This document shows, piece after piece, positions 44,849-55,634 of a stretch of DNA of 64,000 nt. This stretch comes from Antitrichia curtipendula. Lineage: Eukaryota > Streptophyta > Bryopsida > Hypnales > Leucodontaceae. The position numbers were made by a program, and so were the translations under genes. The stretch spans positions 53,953,570 through 54,017,569 of the forward strand of contig OX579634.1 in NCBI GenBank assembly GCA_951230915.1, written 5' to 3'. The notes under the pieces were generated by a model. That model did not search any database. It saw nothing but the letters and a program-made list of their open reading frames with translations, and had not been told where the DNA came from. Numbering within the stretch: position 1 is the stretch's first letter; every line of letters begins with the position of its first letter.

Positions 44849-45244
44849 TTAACCCTTAAACGCTCAGAGCAGCCCAAAATGGCCTACGATTTCTGATACC
44901 ATACAGTGTCATATAGTATTTTGATCTTAATGAAATTCACTATTTAACTTTTTGGTTGTTCATTAATTGTGTAGTAAGATTAATGTAGTTTTTGTACTAT
45001 GGTTTGAGTTGGCCAATTTTGAATAGATGGCTCATTCCTTCACATACTCATTTGAACTTTCATTAAATCTGATTAATCTTGAGATGTGAGATAAAAGCAC
45101 AAAATTACAAAATCAACCAATAGTCAATACATGGAAATTTGTGCATTACTAGGCTTTCAATTCATTCTCTTTATTGCTAGGCATACAATATTGTACTCCG
45201 TAATTTGAAAACCGTATGCCAAGTGCTGAACATTTAAGGGTTAA
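44849..45244. mobile_element. TTAA-flanked MITE, family 4
   Basis: TTAA at 44849-44852 and 45241-45244. The left end CCCTTAAACGCTCAG and the inverted right end CCCTTAAATGTTCAG match at 13 of 15 bases. No coding capacity. The CCCT start and TTAA duplication again point to piggyBac-type mobilisation, but the interior is unrelated to family 1. Confidence 0.7.
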
Positions 45245-48155
45245 GCTTCAATTGGGTATTGGCTGGCTTTGGAGAGTCCAAACATGATAACCAGACCATC
45301 AACACACGCCTCAATCATCATAACCCTATCTGAGGCACCAAGTATCACTGCCAACCCAAATAAGGATGTTGTTTTGGACAGATTTTTCCAACAGGTTTAG
45401 GACACTGAAATCCTGCAAAAATGTTGTAAAAAAACTTAGTGTGAGACACTTTTGTGTCGGAAAACTATAGGAAAACTTGATATGCTGCAAAGAATGTTGA
45501 AAAGAGCGTCAAAACCAATGTTGGAAAGAATTGTCAAAAAACATGGCCAAAAAATAAAACACGAAATTTTTGAATTTTTAGGGCTACTCAAATAGCCCGA
45601 CCAAGAATTTTGGGTGGGCTACCCCATGAATTTGGTTTTGTGATGCCTGAGTTGCTCACTTTTGCTCAAGTGGTTCAAAGCAATTAACACGCTACACCAA
45701 AATTGTTATTTCGTATAGGTGGATAATTAGTTGTCACGAGAATTAGGATGCCCAATCTTTCAACCCCCAACCATTGCACACCATGAATGCTACAATGCTA
45801 CAATTGCAACTAGTGTTGAATAGCATGTCCTCATGATAAATAATTTAGAACATACTAAAATACCATTTCAATGTTGCGATGGGATTTGACCCCTCTCCTC
45901 ATGGTTGGTGGTGGGAATTTTTAGTGTTTTACAACATGTGTGAAATTGAAGATTTTTTTGTAACTTATATGAGATGATGTGTCTATTTAGCATTTCTTGC
46001 ACCATTGATCTCCTTTTTTCAAAGTGCATAATCCTTCAAAATATAGTTTTAGTTCAATTTCTTTGAAAAACAAAAAGAAGCCAAGTCAAGCCCAAGTTGT
46101 TTGATATTTTTTGGACCTTTGTCAAGTTAGTTAAAAACTATTTTTGACTAACTTTACAACACTTTGGGATGGTAGAAATTTTCATCACTTATTTTGACAC
46201 TAAAATGTTTGAAAATAACACCTTTTTTGAATAATGAATGCCCTATGTGAAGGTTATATTTGGTTTAAATTAAATAAATTTTATCAAAAGTGCAACATGT
46301 CATATTATAATTGGTTCAAGACGGTGTGAACTTCTTATTGAAGTTCAAATGTGGCATTTTTTGATGAATCTAACCCTCTATATAATACTAAAGAAACCAT
46401 GCTAAATGATGCTCTTTTGCATAAGAAATTAGGACAACAAAATTTATAATAAAAGTTGATTGAATTATTAGGTAGGAGAGGGGCTTTTATTGGTGGTGAT
46501 GCAAAGTGCATGACATTTGTATCACCACCAATAAAAGGTCATTGGATTGAAATTTGCAAGAGTGGAAGGCATTTGTATAGGACAAATGTGAGATTAAACC
46601 TTTGGGTCACAAAGGACCAAAATCAGTCTCCAATTTGTGAAAAAAAAATTTGAATATTTTTCTCTAGACCCAATTTGAATGATGCAAAGTAAAGACTAGA
46701 AATGTCCAAGATTTTTTTTTTTCCATCCCTACTATTCTTTTCATTGTAAAAACATTATGTTTGCTCCTTTTTTCTATTAGACTACATTTCCTAAATAAAA
46801 TTTTAAATACTTCTCAGACTAAAATTTTGAAAATTGAAAAATGCTACAAGTATTTCAACTCGTTACTCTACAATCAACTACTTTAAAAATATTGAGATTT
46901 GTTTCACCCTACCAAGAATCTACCATTGAAAATCTGAAGAGGACAATTGTGTCTTCTTAGTCCTAGAGGGATTAAGTCCTAAATGTTTTTGGGCTTTTAA
47001 CAATTTTGGGTAGACAATTGCAATCCCAATTTTCCAATTTCAAGTTTGGGATTTTTCACATACATACACAAAGATTACCTTGAATGCAAGTCAAATTTCA
47101 TGGAATCCAGATTAGTGGTTACCAAATTATGCCTAATTTAGTCTTCTGTTCTCAACATATCCATGTCAAGCAACAAGGTGGTAAATTGGTGCAAAACTTT
47201 GTATATTTGAGGGCTTGGGTTTTCTTATGTTTTTTTCATGGATTTAAAAAAACATACTTAAAAGCAACTCATCAATTTGCACAAGTTGTGAAATACTTAC
47301 ATTTTTCTAAAAAAAAAAGGTTGAAAGATGAACTATGCAAGTGCAAACTCATGAAAAAAATCTTTTTTTCAAGTTTCAAGGTAAATATTATACCATCAAT
47401 TAAAAAATATAATCCATATATAAAATCTAAACTTGTTTAGTTGATCAACAAGTTAGCAAAAACACATTTCAATTCAAAATTTTACATTTATTTAGTTAAA
47501 TTGTATACAAATAAGTGCACTAGAAATTAGTGACATAGTAAATGTTATGTTGAAAATAATGTTTTTGACTTTTCAATGGCTTGCCCCCCCTAAAATGTAA
47601 ACGTCTCAAATGGACTTCTAATTCTTTATATGTTAATCAATGATAAGAACATTGATCTTCCTAAAATTTCACTTTATTGTTACTAGTATTATCCAACAAT
47701 AATATTCTTACCTTAAATTCTAAATCAAGAGTACTAATATTATATTGTAATAGACTTCTTGTTGGAAGCTTTCCAATAGGATATCATATATTTTCTATTT
47801 AAATAAAAGACTTATAAAACATACTTAAACATTAATTGTCCAATCGTTATTATTTAAACTCATCGGAATATCAAATTATAATTTTCAAAACATTTATATG
47901 CTATTTGAAAAATATAATAAAGGTATTTAATTTCAAAATAGAAAGTAGCAACTTTTTATTTCATAATTGCCCTTTGAATGTTCTATATTTATAGTACTAT
48001 TGAGCAATAACCCGGAGAGTTCACTTAGAGTGTCCATTAGAAACCACGTGCAAACAAAACTTTGGACCCCCTATTTACTTTTTGAATTTTAAATAAAACA
48101 AAAAACAAAAAATATGAATATATTTTCTTACTTTGAAAGTTTATGTTTTGAATTA
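45245..48155. other. AT-rich intergenic DNA
   Basis: No gene recognised; the 118-codon frame at 47084-47440 has no recognisable features. 46484-46537 is a perfect 17-bp hairpin (CTTTTATTGGTGGTGAT and its complement) with a 20-nt loop. At 46972 GGATTAAGTCCTAAATG resembles a TTAA element end, but no partner end was found. Confidence 0.45.
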
Positions 48156-48514
48156 AACACCATATTCATTAAAATGAGAGATTGGAGACCTCTCAAAATA
48201 ATCATGCTGATTTCAATCTAAAACATCAGTTTTCATTAAAATGAGAGTTTTGATCTAAATTGATATAAAACCTTTCAGATTTGACCTAATATTGAAAGGT
48301 TTTCTGTCAATTTAACTCGATTCGAGTTAAATTTACATAAAATCTTTCAATATTGACCTAAAATTGAAAGGTTTTCTATTAATTTAACTCGAATCGAGTT
48401 AAATTGACAGAAAACCTTTCAATTTTAGCTGAATTGACATAAAACTTTAGTTGATTTTTTTTTAAATAACCTCTCATTTCAATGGAAAACTCCCATTTTA
48501 ATGAATATGGTGTT
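48156..48514. mobile_element. MITE with AACACCATATTC ends and ATTA duplication
   Basis: Inverted ends AACACCATATTCATTAAAAT are perfect over 20 bp. ATTA occurs directly outside both ends (48152-48155, 48515-48518). The interior is largely palindromic, with several copies of CCTTTCAATATTGACC-like and TTTAACTCGA(A/T)TCGAGTTAAA words. No coding capacity. Superfamily not assigned. Confidence 0.65.
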
Positions 48515-49293
48515 ATTATTGATATTCTTATTTGTTAATAATAATTAGTTATAAATTTTTGAAGTAAAAAGATACACTGTAGAACTGAAAAATAACTTTC
48601 ACACCCCAATATTATATAAGAAAAAATTGTCTAAAAAATGAACAAAAAATTCCTAAAAATAACTCTTTGTTGAAAGATCATTTTGAGTTGAATATTGATG
48701 CACTGGTCATCTAAATGTATTCTCTATAATTATTTGAGTTGAAAAACATGTCATTTTAGTTCATTTTCAACCTCTTCTACAAATCATTTCACATTTTATT
48801 TGGGTTGGAAATTTCGGCAATAGAAACCTATAGTCATTATTAAACAATGCTCAAAATTTTAGGTTGAAATTATCATTTATTAGAAACCACTTGTCCGCAC
48901 GTGGTTTGTTGTAGTAGCACAAGTGCACCCCCCGAGACAATATCCAAGGGTATCAATTGGTAGTATATTAATCTTGAAATAAATTTTATTGATATGTCAT
49001 ATACAAAATCACCATGCTATATAACTAATCATGGATATTCTATACTATCTTTCAACTTAGTTTTAAGTTTTAAAAATCAACATACAAAACACAATTTTTT
49101 TAAACTTTAGAAGTCAAAATTATGAAGTTTTAGTTATGAATTGAGGCATAATAATTAGATTATTTTCTTTTATATTTTATAAAATCATTTTATCTTAGTG
49201 ATATTATGTTTATGTGAGTAAACTATTGCACTTGAGTGAAGTATTGTTCTTTGTGATTATGCGAGTTAACATGGATTGCATTATAAACACGGT
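48515..49293. other. AT-rich intergenic DNA, nothing recognised
   Basis: No frame, repeat pair or element end that I can support. Confidence 0.5.
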
Positions 49294-49744
49294 TGCTAGT
49301 ATGTGAGCCTAAGATCTTGAGCCTAGGAGCTTAGGCTCCTATATTATAGATACCTATACTATAGGCACCTATACTATAGGCACCTATACTATAGGCACCT
49401 ATACTATAGGCACCTTTCATATTATAGAATATTTATATTATAGGTGTCTACGTTGTTGGTACCTATGTTTTAAGCACCTTTTATGGTTCAATATAAGATG
49501 TTTATAGTTCTAGGTGCCTAATTATATTAAAGGAGTCTATGTTATTGGTATCTTCGATGGTTATAGGATATTCATATTATAGATGTCTAAGTTATAGTTA
49601 CCTATATTATAAGCACCTTTCATGGTTATAGGGTACTTATATTATAAGTATGTATGTTATAGATCCCTTCGATAGTTGTAGAGTACCTACTTAAACCTAG
49701 GCTCAAGGCTCGTAGGTTTACATTTCTAGGCTCACATACTAGCA
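49294..49744. mobile_element. MITE with GCTAGTATGTGAGC ends, copy 2
   Basis: Left end TGCTAGTATGTGAGCCTA and inverted right end TGCTAGTATGTGAGCCTA are perfect over 18 bp, the same termini as at 9168-9401. Inside, ACCTATACTATAGGC is repeated four times in tandem (49352-49411). More degenerate CACCT/TATAGG words fill the rest. Confidence 0.65.
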
Positions 49745-49764
49745 TCAATGTATTATAACTCCTC

Positions 49765-50214
49765 TTAACCTCTAAAGGACCATTGTTCCTTTGGGGAACA
49801 AATAGGATTTCGGATAGGTACCTACGGGCTGAATTTTTGTCATGATTTTCTGAAGCTTTTTTTGAAGATAGAAACTTTGCTTAGCTTTGTGAATATATAT
49901 ATTTCAATCAATGCCTAGGATCAAAAGTTATGCCATGTAAGCTCAAAACAAAGGAAAGGGGGAGCAAAAATTTCAAAATTTGAATGAATTAATTTTTTCT
50001 TCTCATATATTATATTTTAGCCTACATGAAAAGCTTTGATTCATTCCATTTGCATTTGTTATGAGAAAGTTATGGGCAATCTTATTTTTTGGGCAATTAT
50101 GGCATTTTCTTGAAAAGATAACATAATTTAGATTTTCCTTGCATCTTGTATCTACTTCTACTTAATAAATTTTAAAATAGTAATAATAGTTTTTTTTATT
50201 TTTTTTATTTTTTC
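49765..50214 (+). mobile_element. piggyBac-like MITE, family 1, truncated (copy L)
   Basis: TTAA (49765-49768), then CCTCTAAAGGACCATTG and palindrome GTTCCTTTGGGGAAC. The interior matches copies B and C, including GTTATGGGCAATCTTATTTT. The far terminus was not found, so the right edge is approximate. Confidence 0.6.
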
Positions 50215-51334
50215 CTAGATTCTCAAATCAATTTTCCACAATAAAGGTTTAAAGTTTAAGACTATGTCATGCCAAAATTTTAATTTAAGAAGGTTCAAAA
50301 TCAAATAATATATAGAAAATAGTAAAATTAGGTTGTCCTGCACTAATTTCTTAACATTTAATACTCTATAAATATTTTCAGTTATTGTACAAGAATGCAC
50401 TACTTTTGAATTAGGTCTTGTTGTAACTGGGACTCTTAAATCTCCATGTGTCCAAATGGAAATAATTTTAGATATATTTATTGACTTTCATGGCTTCTAC
50501 AGTAACTTTCTTGGCTTCATATTTTAAAATATTGACCATATTCACAAACTCATTGTTGTAGCACTCCATGGTCAATATCATTTAAAAACTAGAGTAAATT
50601 TGAGCTAGGACATATTTAAGATGATTGCACCTAAAATCATCCAAATAAACATTTGACTGTGGTTATATTATTAAATTATTAAAACATTTGTTGGCTCTCG
50701 TTGGAAATCAAAAGAAACTCAATATTTTCTTTGCAAGAACTTTTTGGACAAAATATAAATATCTTATAAGTTTTTATAGTGTTACAATTAGATGTCCCCA
50801 AAGTCAATCCTAGACATGCATATTCAAAGGACTTACATTTTAGGCAAGACTTTAGATGGGACAGTTTTGCAAATGGATCATTGAAAGTTTTCAATCACAT
50901 TATCATAAGATAGACAAATCCATTTCTACCAATCCCGTCCTCATCTACCAATAAAGTACATACTAGAAATCAAATGTACACTATTGATAAATGAAGGTGG
51001 AATTTTAAAGCCCTAAGTGGTCGTGGGGTCTTATTTTGTCCCCATGTAATTGTTAATTCAAGAAATTTTGTACTGTTAATCCATGTCATGTTCCGTATTG
51101 GTAACAATTGTGATTTGTGAACTACGGAAATGAAGGCCACCTCATGATTTCTGATTTTTTGACGTATGATGAAAAGTTTGAATTCCTCCTTCAGAATCTA
51201 TTAAGGTTGGAAAAAGCCCCTAGACGTATTTACCCGCGTATACAGGTATCCATGCTTCCTATGCTCCGCCTACCGTATTGCCCACTAATCCACTATAGGT
51301 ATGGGGTGACTGAATATACTTGGAATTTAGCAAT
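50215..51334. other. AT-rich intergenic DNA, nothing recognised
   Basis: Short frames only (71-73 codons), with no splice-bounded exons or repeat pairs recognised. Confidence 0.5.
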
Positions 51335-52075
51335 TTAACTCCTAAATGCCCAAGGCTTGTTTTGAGTTGCTTGAAATTTACTCTAAACTGAATAGAAAGA
51401 CAACATTTTGATAAGTTGTGTCAGTTTTTTTTGAATTGTAACCATACAAATTCAATCTAGACATGTTAGAGATCACATAGGAAAAGAAAACACAACAATA
51501 TCATTTAAGGATTGGAAGATTATAATGTTTGATCATGAGGGTGTAACCATACAAATTCAATCTAGACATGTTAGAGATCACATAAGAAAGGAAAACACAA
51601 CAATATCATTTAAGGATTGGAAGATTATAATGTTTGATCACGAAGGTGTTAAAACTATAAAAATCTCTTTTCACATGTTAAATCCAAAAATTTGGTCACC
51701 AAAAAAGTATGAGTTTGAAGGGCCTAACATGCATAATCCCAATCAATTTATGGCTTCTCAAAATCTACTCTACAATTTTTTTAAATGAATTTCTAATGTG
51801 ATTTTTTCTCCAAGATCAAATGTATTTGAGTCTCATTTCTAAGAGCCTTCAATACTACAGAAAGTCAAGATTGCAATGGACACCCTTGCAAAAAATCTTG
51901 AATAGAAAAATCATAATCAATCATTTTCAAAATCAGATTTTTGATGCTTAAAACAGACTTCAAAAATAATTTGTCAAAAATAAAAACTACTAAAAATATT
52001 AACTTAGTTGGATCTTATTTAACTTCAAAGTATTGTCAACACCAAAATTTGGTGCCTTGCGCATTTAGGGATTAA
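51335..52075. mobile_element. TTAA element, family 3, intact ends
   Basis: TTAA at 51335-51338 and 52072-52075. The left end CTCCTAAATGCCCAAGGC and the inverted right end TCCCTAAATGCGCAAGGC match at 16 of 18. A 105-bp internal tandem duplication (units at 51441 and 51546) is not present in the older copy at 2746-3384. Frames inside the duplication are fortuitous. Confidence 0.75.
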
Positions 52076-52689
52076 GATGATAGGTTGTAGAAGCTGGTAG
52101 AAACGTCTAGGGGCACTTTGGTGCAAAGTCTAGTGTTTACCACTTGTTTGTGGATAAGTAATGATTGCGGTTGCATTTTCAATGTTCAAAATGAAGTATT
52201 TACCACTTTGATTAGCTTTCCGCTAGGATTTAGGATACTCTATGCGCAAGTGAATCCAAATCTTAGAGAAGCGTGAGATTGCCTAAGGATTTGCAATTTC
52301 AAAGATGACAATGAATGGTAATGCGCATTGTCGTGATGTAAGTTGTTTACTAATCAAAACAAACATTTATCTTTCTTTGAGTTCAAAAGTGATTGGTTTA
52401 GATTTTGGGGAGTGGAAAATTTCGTTAAAATGGTGGTATTCTGTGTGTCATTTTCAGACCGCCTAGTTTGAACCTTGAAAGTGCCATCTGGAACAGGTAT
52501 AGATTTCAGACTACGCAGTCTGAATCAGAAAAGTGACTTCTAGGACAGTTGATGAGTTGATTATACTGTAAGAAGGCAACTCTTGTAGTTTCAATCAGTT
52601 CATATCAAACAATGATTGTATGGAAGAAATTATAAAAACTGAGTTGACTGCATGGATTACAAAATATTTGTGTTTGAATTGAAGAATTG
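52076..52689. other. Intergenic DNA, nothing recognised
   Basis: Mixed AT-rich sequence without gene or element ends. The missing far end of copy M should lie near the right edge but is not visible. Confidence 0.45.
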
Positions 52690-53399
52690 TTTTTTTTACT
52701 TTGCTTGACTAAATTTTAAAGCTTAGTTTGAATCTAACAATATTGAGTTAAAAGAAGTTTATGTTGAAGAATTGAGTTGAAAGTCTTAAAAAAAAATTTC
52801 AAAAAATGAACACTTGATTGTCATTCTTAAATTGAAATTGTTGATTAGAAGTGAGAATGAAATTGAAGGGAAATCTAAATCATTAATAGGTCTAAGATAG
52901 ATTGGAAATACAATAATTCCAATGGTGAGATTATTCTAGCAAGTGAACTAAACCCTATCAATTTTTTTTTTTTGAAAGTTGTAAAATTACATTCAAAAAA
53001 TTAATCCTACATTCCTACAAGTTATTTTTTCAATAGGATGCTTAGATTGCCTGAAAAATAAGAATGATTGTCTATAACTTTTTCATCACTAGTTCAAATA
53101 GAATGAATCAAATCTCTCTATGAAGGCAAAATTATTTTTTATGTGAAACAAAATTTGAAAATATTATTTTGACTTTTTGTGATTTCTTTTGTGTTACTAA
53201 ACAACCCATGCTTCGGACCTAAAGTGGCATAACTTTTGCTCTTGGGTACCAACTAAAATAAAAAAATTATTTTCCAAAAGCTAATATATTTTCCTATCTT
53301 CAAAAAAGTTTTAAAAAATCATGACAAAAATTGAGACCACATGAGGCTACCCAAAATGCATTTTGTCCTCCAAGGGGACAATGGGACTTTGGGGATTAA
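52690..53399 (-). mobile_element. piggyBac-like MITE, family 1, truncated (copy M)
   Basis: The right terminus is clear: 'gagaccacatgaggc', palindrome GTCCTCCAAGGGGAC, CAATGGGACTTTGGGGA and TTAA at 53396-53399. The interior parallels copy F (32500-32920). The other terminus is lost. It directly abuts the piggyBac transposase fragment at 53400. Confidence 0.65.
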
Positions 53400-53704
53400 G
53401 ATTGGTGACTTGCATCATCAGCATCCAAATTTGTTTGGAAAATTAAAGCTTACTTACTTAAGCTCGGGTGTAGGCTGCCTCCTGGAGAAACAAGTTGCGT
53501 ATTCCGTTGTGATGCGTCTTGTTTCTGGGCTGCACCAACGCGGGCACCTAGTTGTGCTAGATACCTATTTCTCCTCCGTCACTGTTTCATGACCTTTTTG
53601 TGTTTGGGGTTTGGGGCGACTGGCATGGTAGAGAAGAACAGAGCTGGGATGCCGCATGACATTGTGCCTCTAGAGCCAGAATTGCTAAAGGAGGAGTTTG
53701 GTTA
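53400..53704 (+). pseudogene. Second piggyBac transposase fragment, different lineage
   Basis: The frame from about 53465 reads KQVAYSVVMRLVSGLHQRG then HLVVLDTYFSS, matching the piggyBac DDE segment around the second catalytic Asp. After a stop and a frame change at 53589, FGATGMVEKNRAGMPHDIVP continues the family pattern (ATGxxxxNRxGxP) and stops at 53702-53704. It lacks the first and third catalytic parts. It is clearly different from the copy at 36042. No terminal repeats of its own were found. Confidence 0.7.
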
Positions 53705-55634
53705 TTAAGATGCACATGGCTATGGCCGTGTCCTTGGCTTGACTTCGCCAGCGTGACGCTCCTCCCCACTGCAGCTAACGCTTGGAGCCCCGGCGTGATC
53801 GTCTAGCTTGCATTGAGGCGGAAGAGGGGAAAGGTCGGCCAATTGCTTGTTCCATCCACGCCAGTGCATCTGTAGTACCAACAGTTTATGCGTGACGTGG
53901 ACGTTACGGACCATCTCCGTTCGAACTACTCTGTGTTGGTATCAACGCATAAATGGTAGCACAAACTTTTCTGTTTTATAGTTGGCCAATGCTTCACAAA
54001 TTGCTATGTTTTATTTAACACGGAGATGGAGCAGATAGGCTTGTCAATGAAGACGCCGTCGTGGGGGTGGTGAACCAGAGTCCTCACTCCTCACGTGTCT
54101 TTGCAAACTAAAGAGACTTGGCCAGATCCCTCCCCACTCTGACTTCAATAATGTCATGAAGGCGAGGTTTACCACACCTGTGATGATCGATTTTCCTTTC
54201 CTTTCCCAAAGCGTACGTCAATTAATTCTCGATCGAATACAATAATGAAGCTTTACTGATTGTAGCAGGCTAGGGGCAGAAGCGGCAGAAATACGGTACA
54301 TGAATTCCCACGTGCGCTGCTGTCAATAGGAAGAAACAGACACCCTGCTCAAGTGGGGACCCGACCACTCAACCTGGTCACGGTGCGGGTATAAGTTAAG
54401 TTAAGCTGAGGAAGGCCATATCTGAGCGGCTGATCATATCTGTGTCTGCCAAGGGACCGAACGAAGATTTTTATTCTTCAATGGAGGTCATGTTGGAATT
54501 GACGGAATTGAAAAGCACGCAGCTGCAGCAGTAGCAGCTTGGCATCAGCTTTCGATTGATAAGGAAAAGCAAGTCAAACTCGCAGAAGCAGCAGCACCGC
54601 CCATGTCAGAGGATCATCGAATTAGTATTATGCTGGCGAATGCATTGGAGAGAGTCCATCACGGTCAGAGCTTCAATTGAGAGCTGGAGGAGGTAGAAGC
54701 TTGTGCCTTGCTTGTGCTTGTCGATCGTTGTCATGAACCTAAATGGACACTTGCGCGTTATTGATACAGTTTCAAATTTTGGTTGAGGTTCCGGGCCGGG
54801 GGTGGACGTTGTAAGGGGGAGGGTGTGTGCAGCATAGTACATATGTTTCGACAACCTGTTACATCTTTGGAATTTTCTGCGCGCTTCGATGAGAGAATTC
54901 AAGAGGGTTCAAGTTGCCAAGTCAGTGTATGTCGCTTAGCTTGTGCGGTAGCAACCGCATCTGGGATGGCGAGGAGACATGAAATGCTTAGACCACACAT
55001 AAGACACATTGTTAGTAGATATGGGTCTACGATTCTTTCAGTTCATTCTTGAGTGTCGTGGATGTCAATTAATTAAGCGAACAGGCGTCACTCAATTCGT
55101 TGATGCAACAATAATTCATTCAAAAGAGTGCTGCCTCGCTCTCTAATCACTTTCTCCGGAGCAATTCCTTGGTCTCTGAGTTTGTGCTAGCTAGACTGGT
55201 CAATTGGTCTCGAGAGTGGATTAGAAGGAAACTAAAGCACACCATATACTAATTCCAATCAGAAATTTACTTCAACCCGTGAGACGGAGTCAAATCTTTT
55301 ATATCTATCAGGTTTGTTGATGCTTGCTGCGAGCGCAGGTAGTCTGTTCCTTTGAGAGGAGTGCGTCTAAAGTTCACAGCAGCAATGTGAATTAACGCAG
55401 TTGCTTTTGTTCAGCAAGCATCGCCACTCCAATTTCACAACGATACTGTTGTTTAATTAAAGAACAGGACATAGGAGAATTAGAAGACTGTTCGAAATTA
55501 TTTGTGACTTCCTCTCTTACAGATCGTCAGTGATGTTGGTTCGATTTTATTTGCAGTAGAATTTTCAGGGTAGATCGTCGGTCGGTCGGTCGGTAACGAC
55601 TGGTCTACCTCGAGTCTGTGTGCCTGCCTTCACC
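53705..55634. other. Upstream region of the HAK/KUP gene
   Basis: The base composition is more balanced than in the AT-rich zones. No exon was recognised. A short GGTC tetranucleotide run lies at 55577-55594, about 40 bp before the start codon and probably in the 5' leader. Frames of up to 98 codons (54606-54902, minus) have no recognisable features. Confidence 0.45.

Noticed and set aside
46961..47010. GGATTAAGTCCTAAATG as an end of a TTAA element
   Set aside because: No matching opposite end and no interior similarity to family 3.
47084..47440. 118-codon plus-strand frame
   Set aside because: Lys/Phe-rich composition expected from AT-rich non-coding DNA and no supporting signals.
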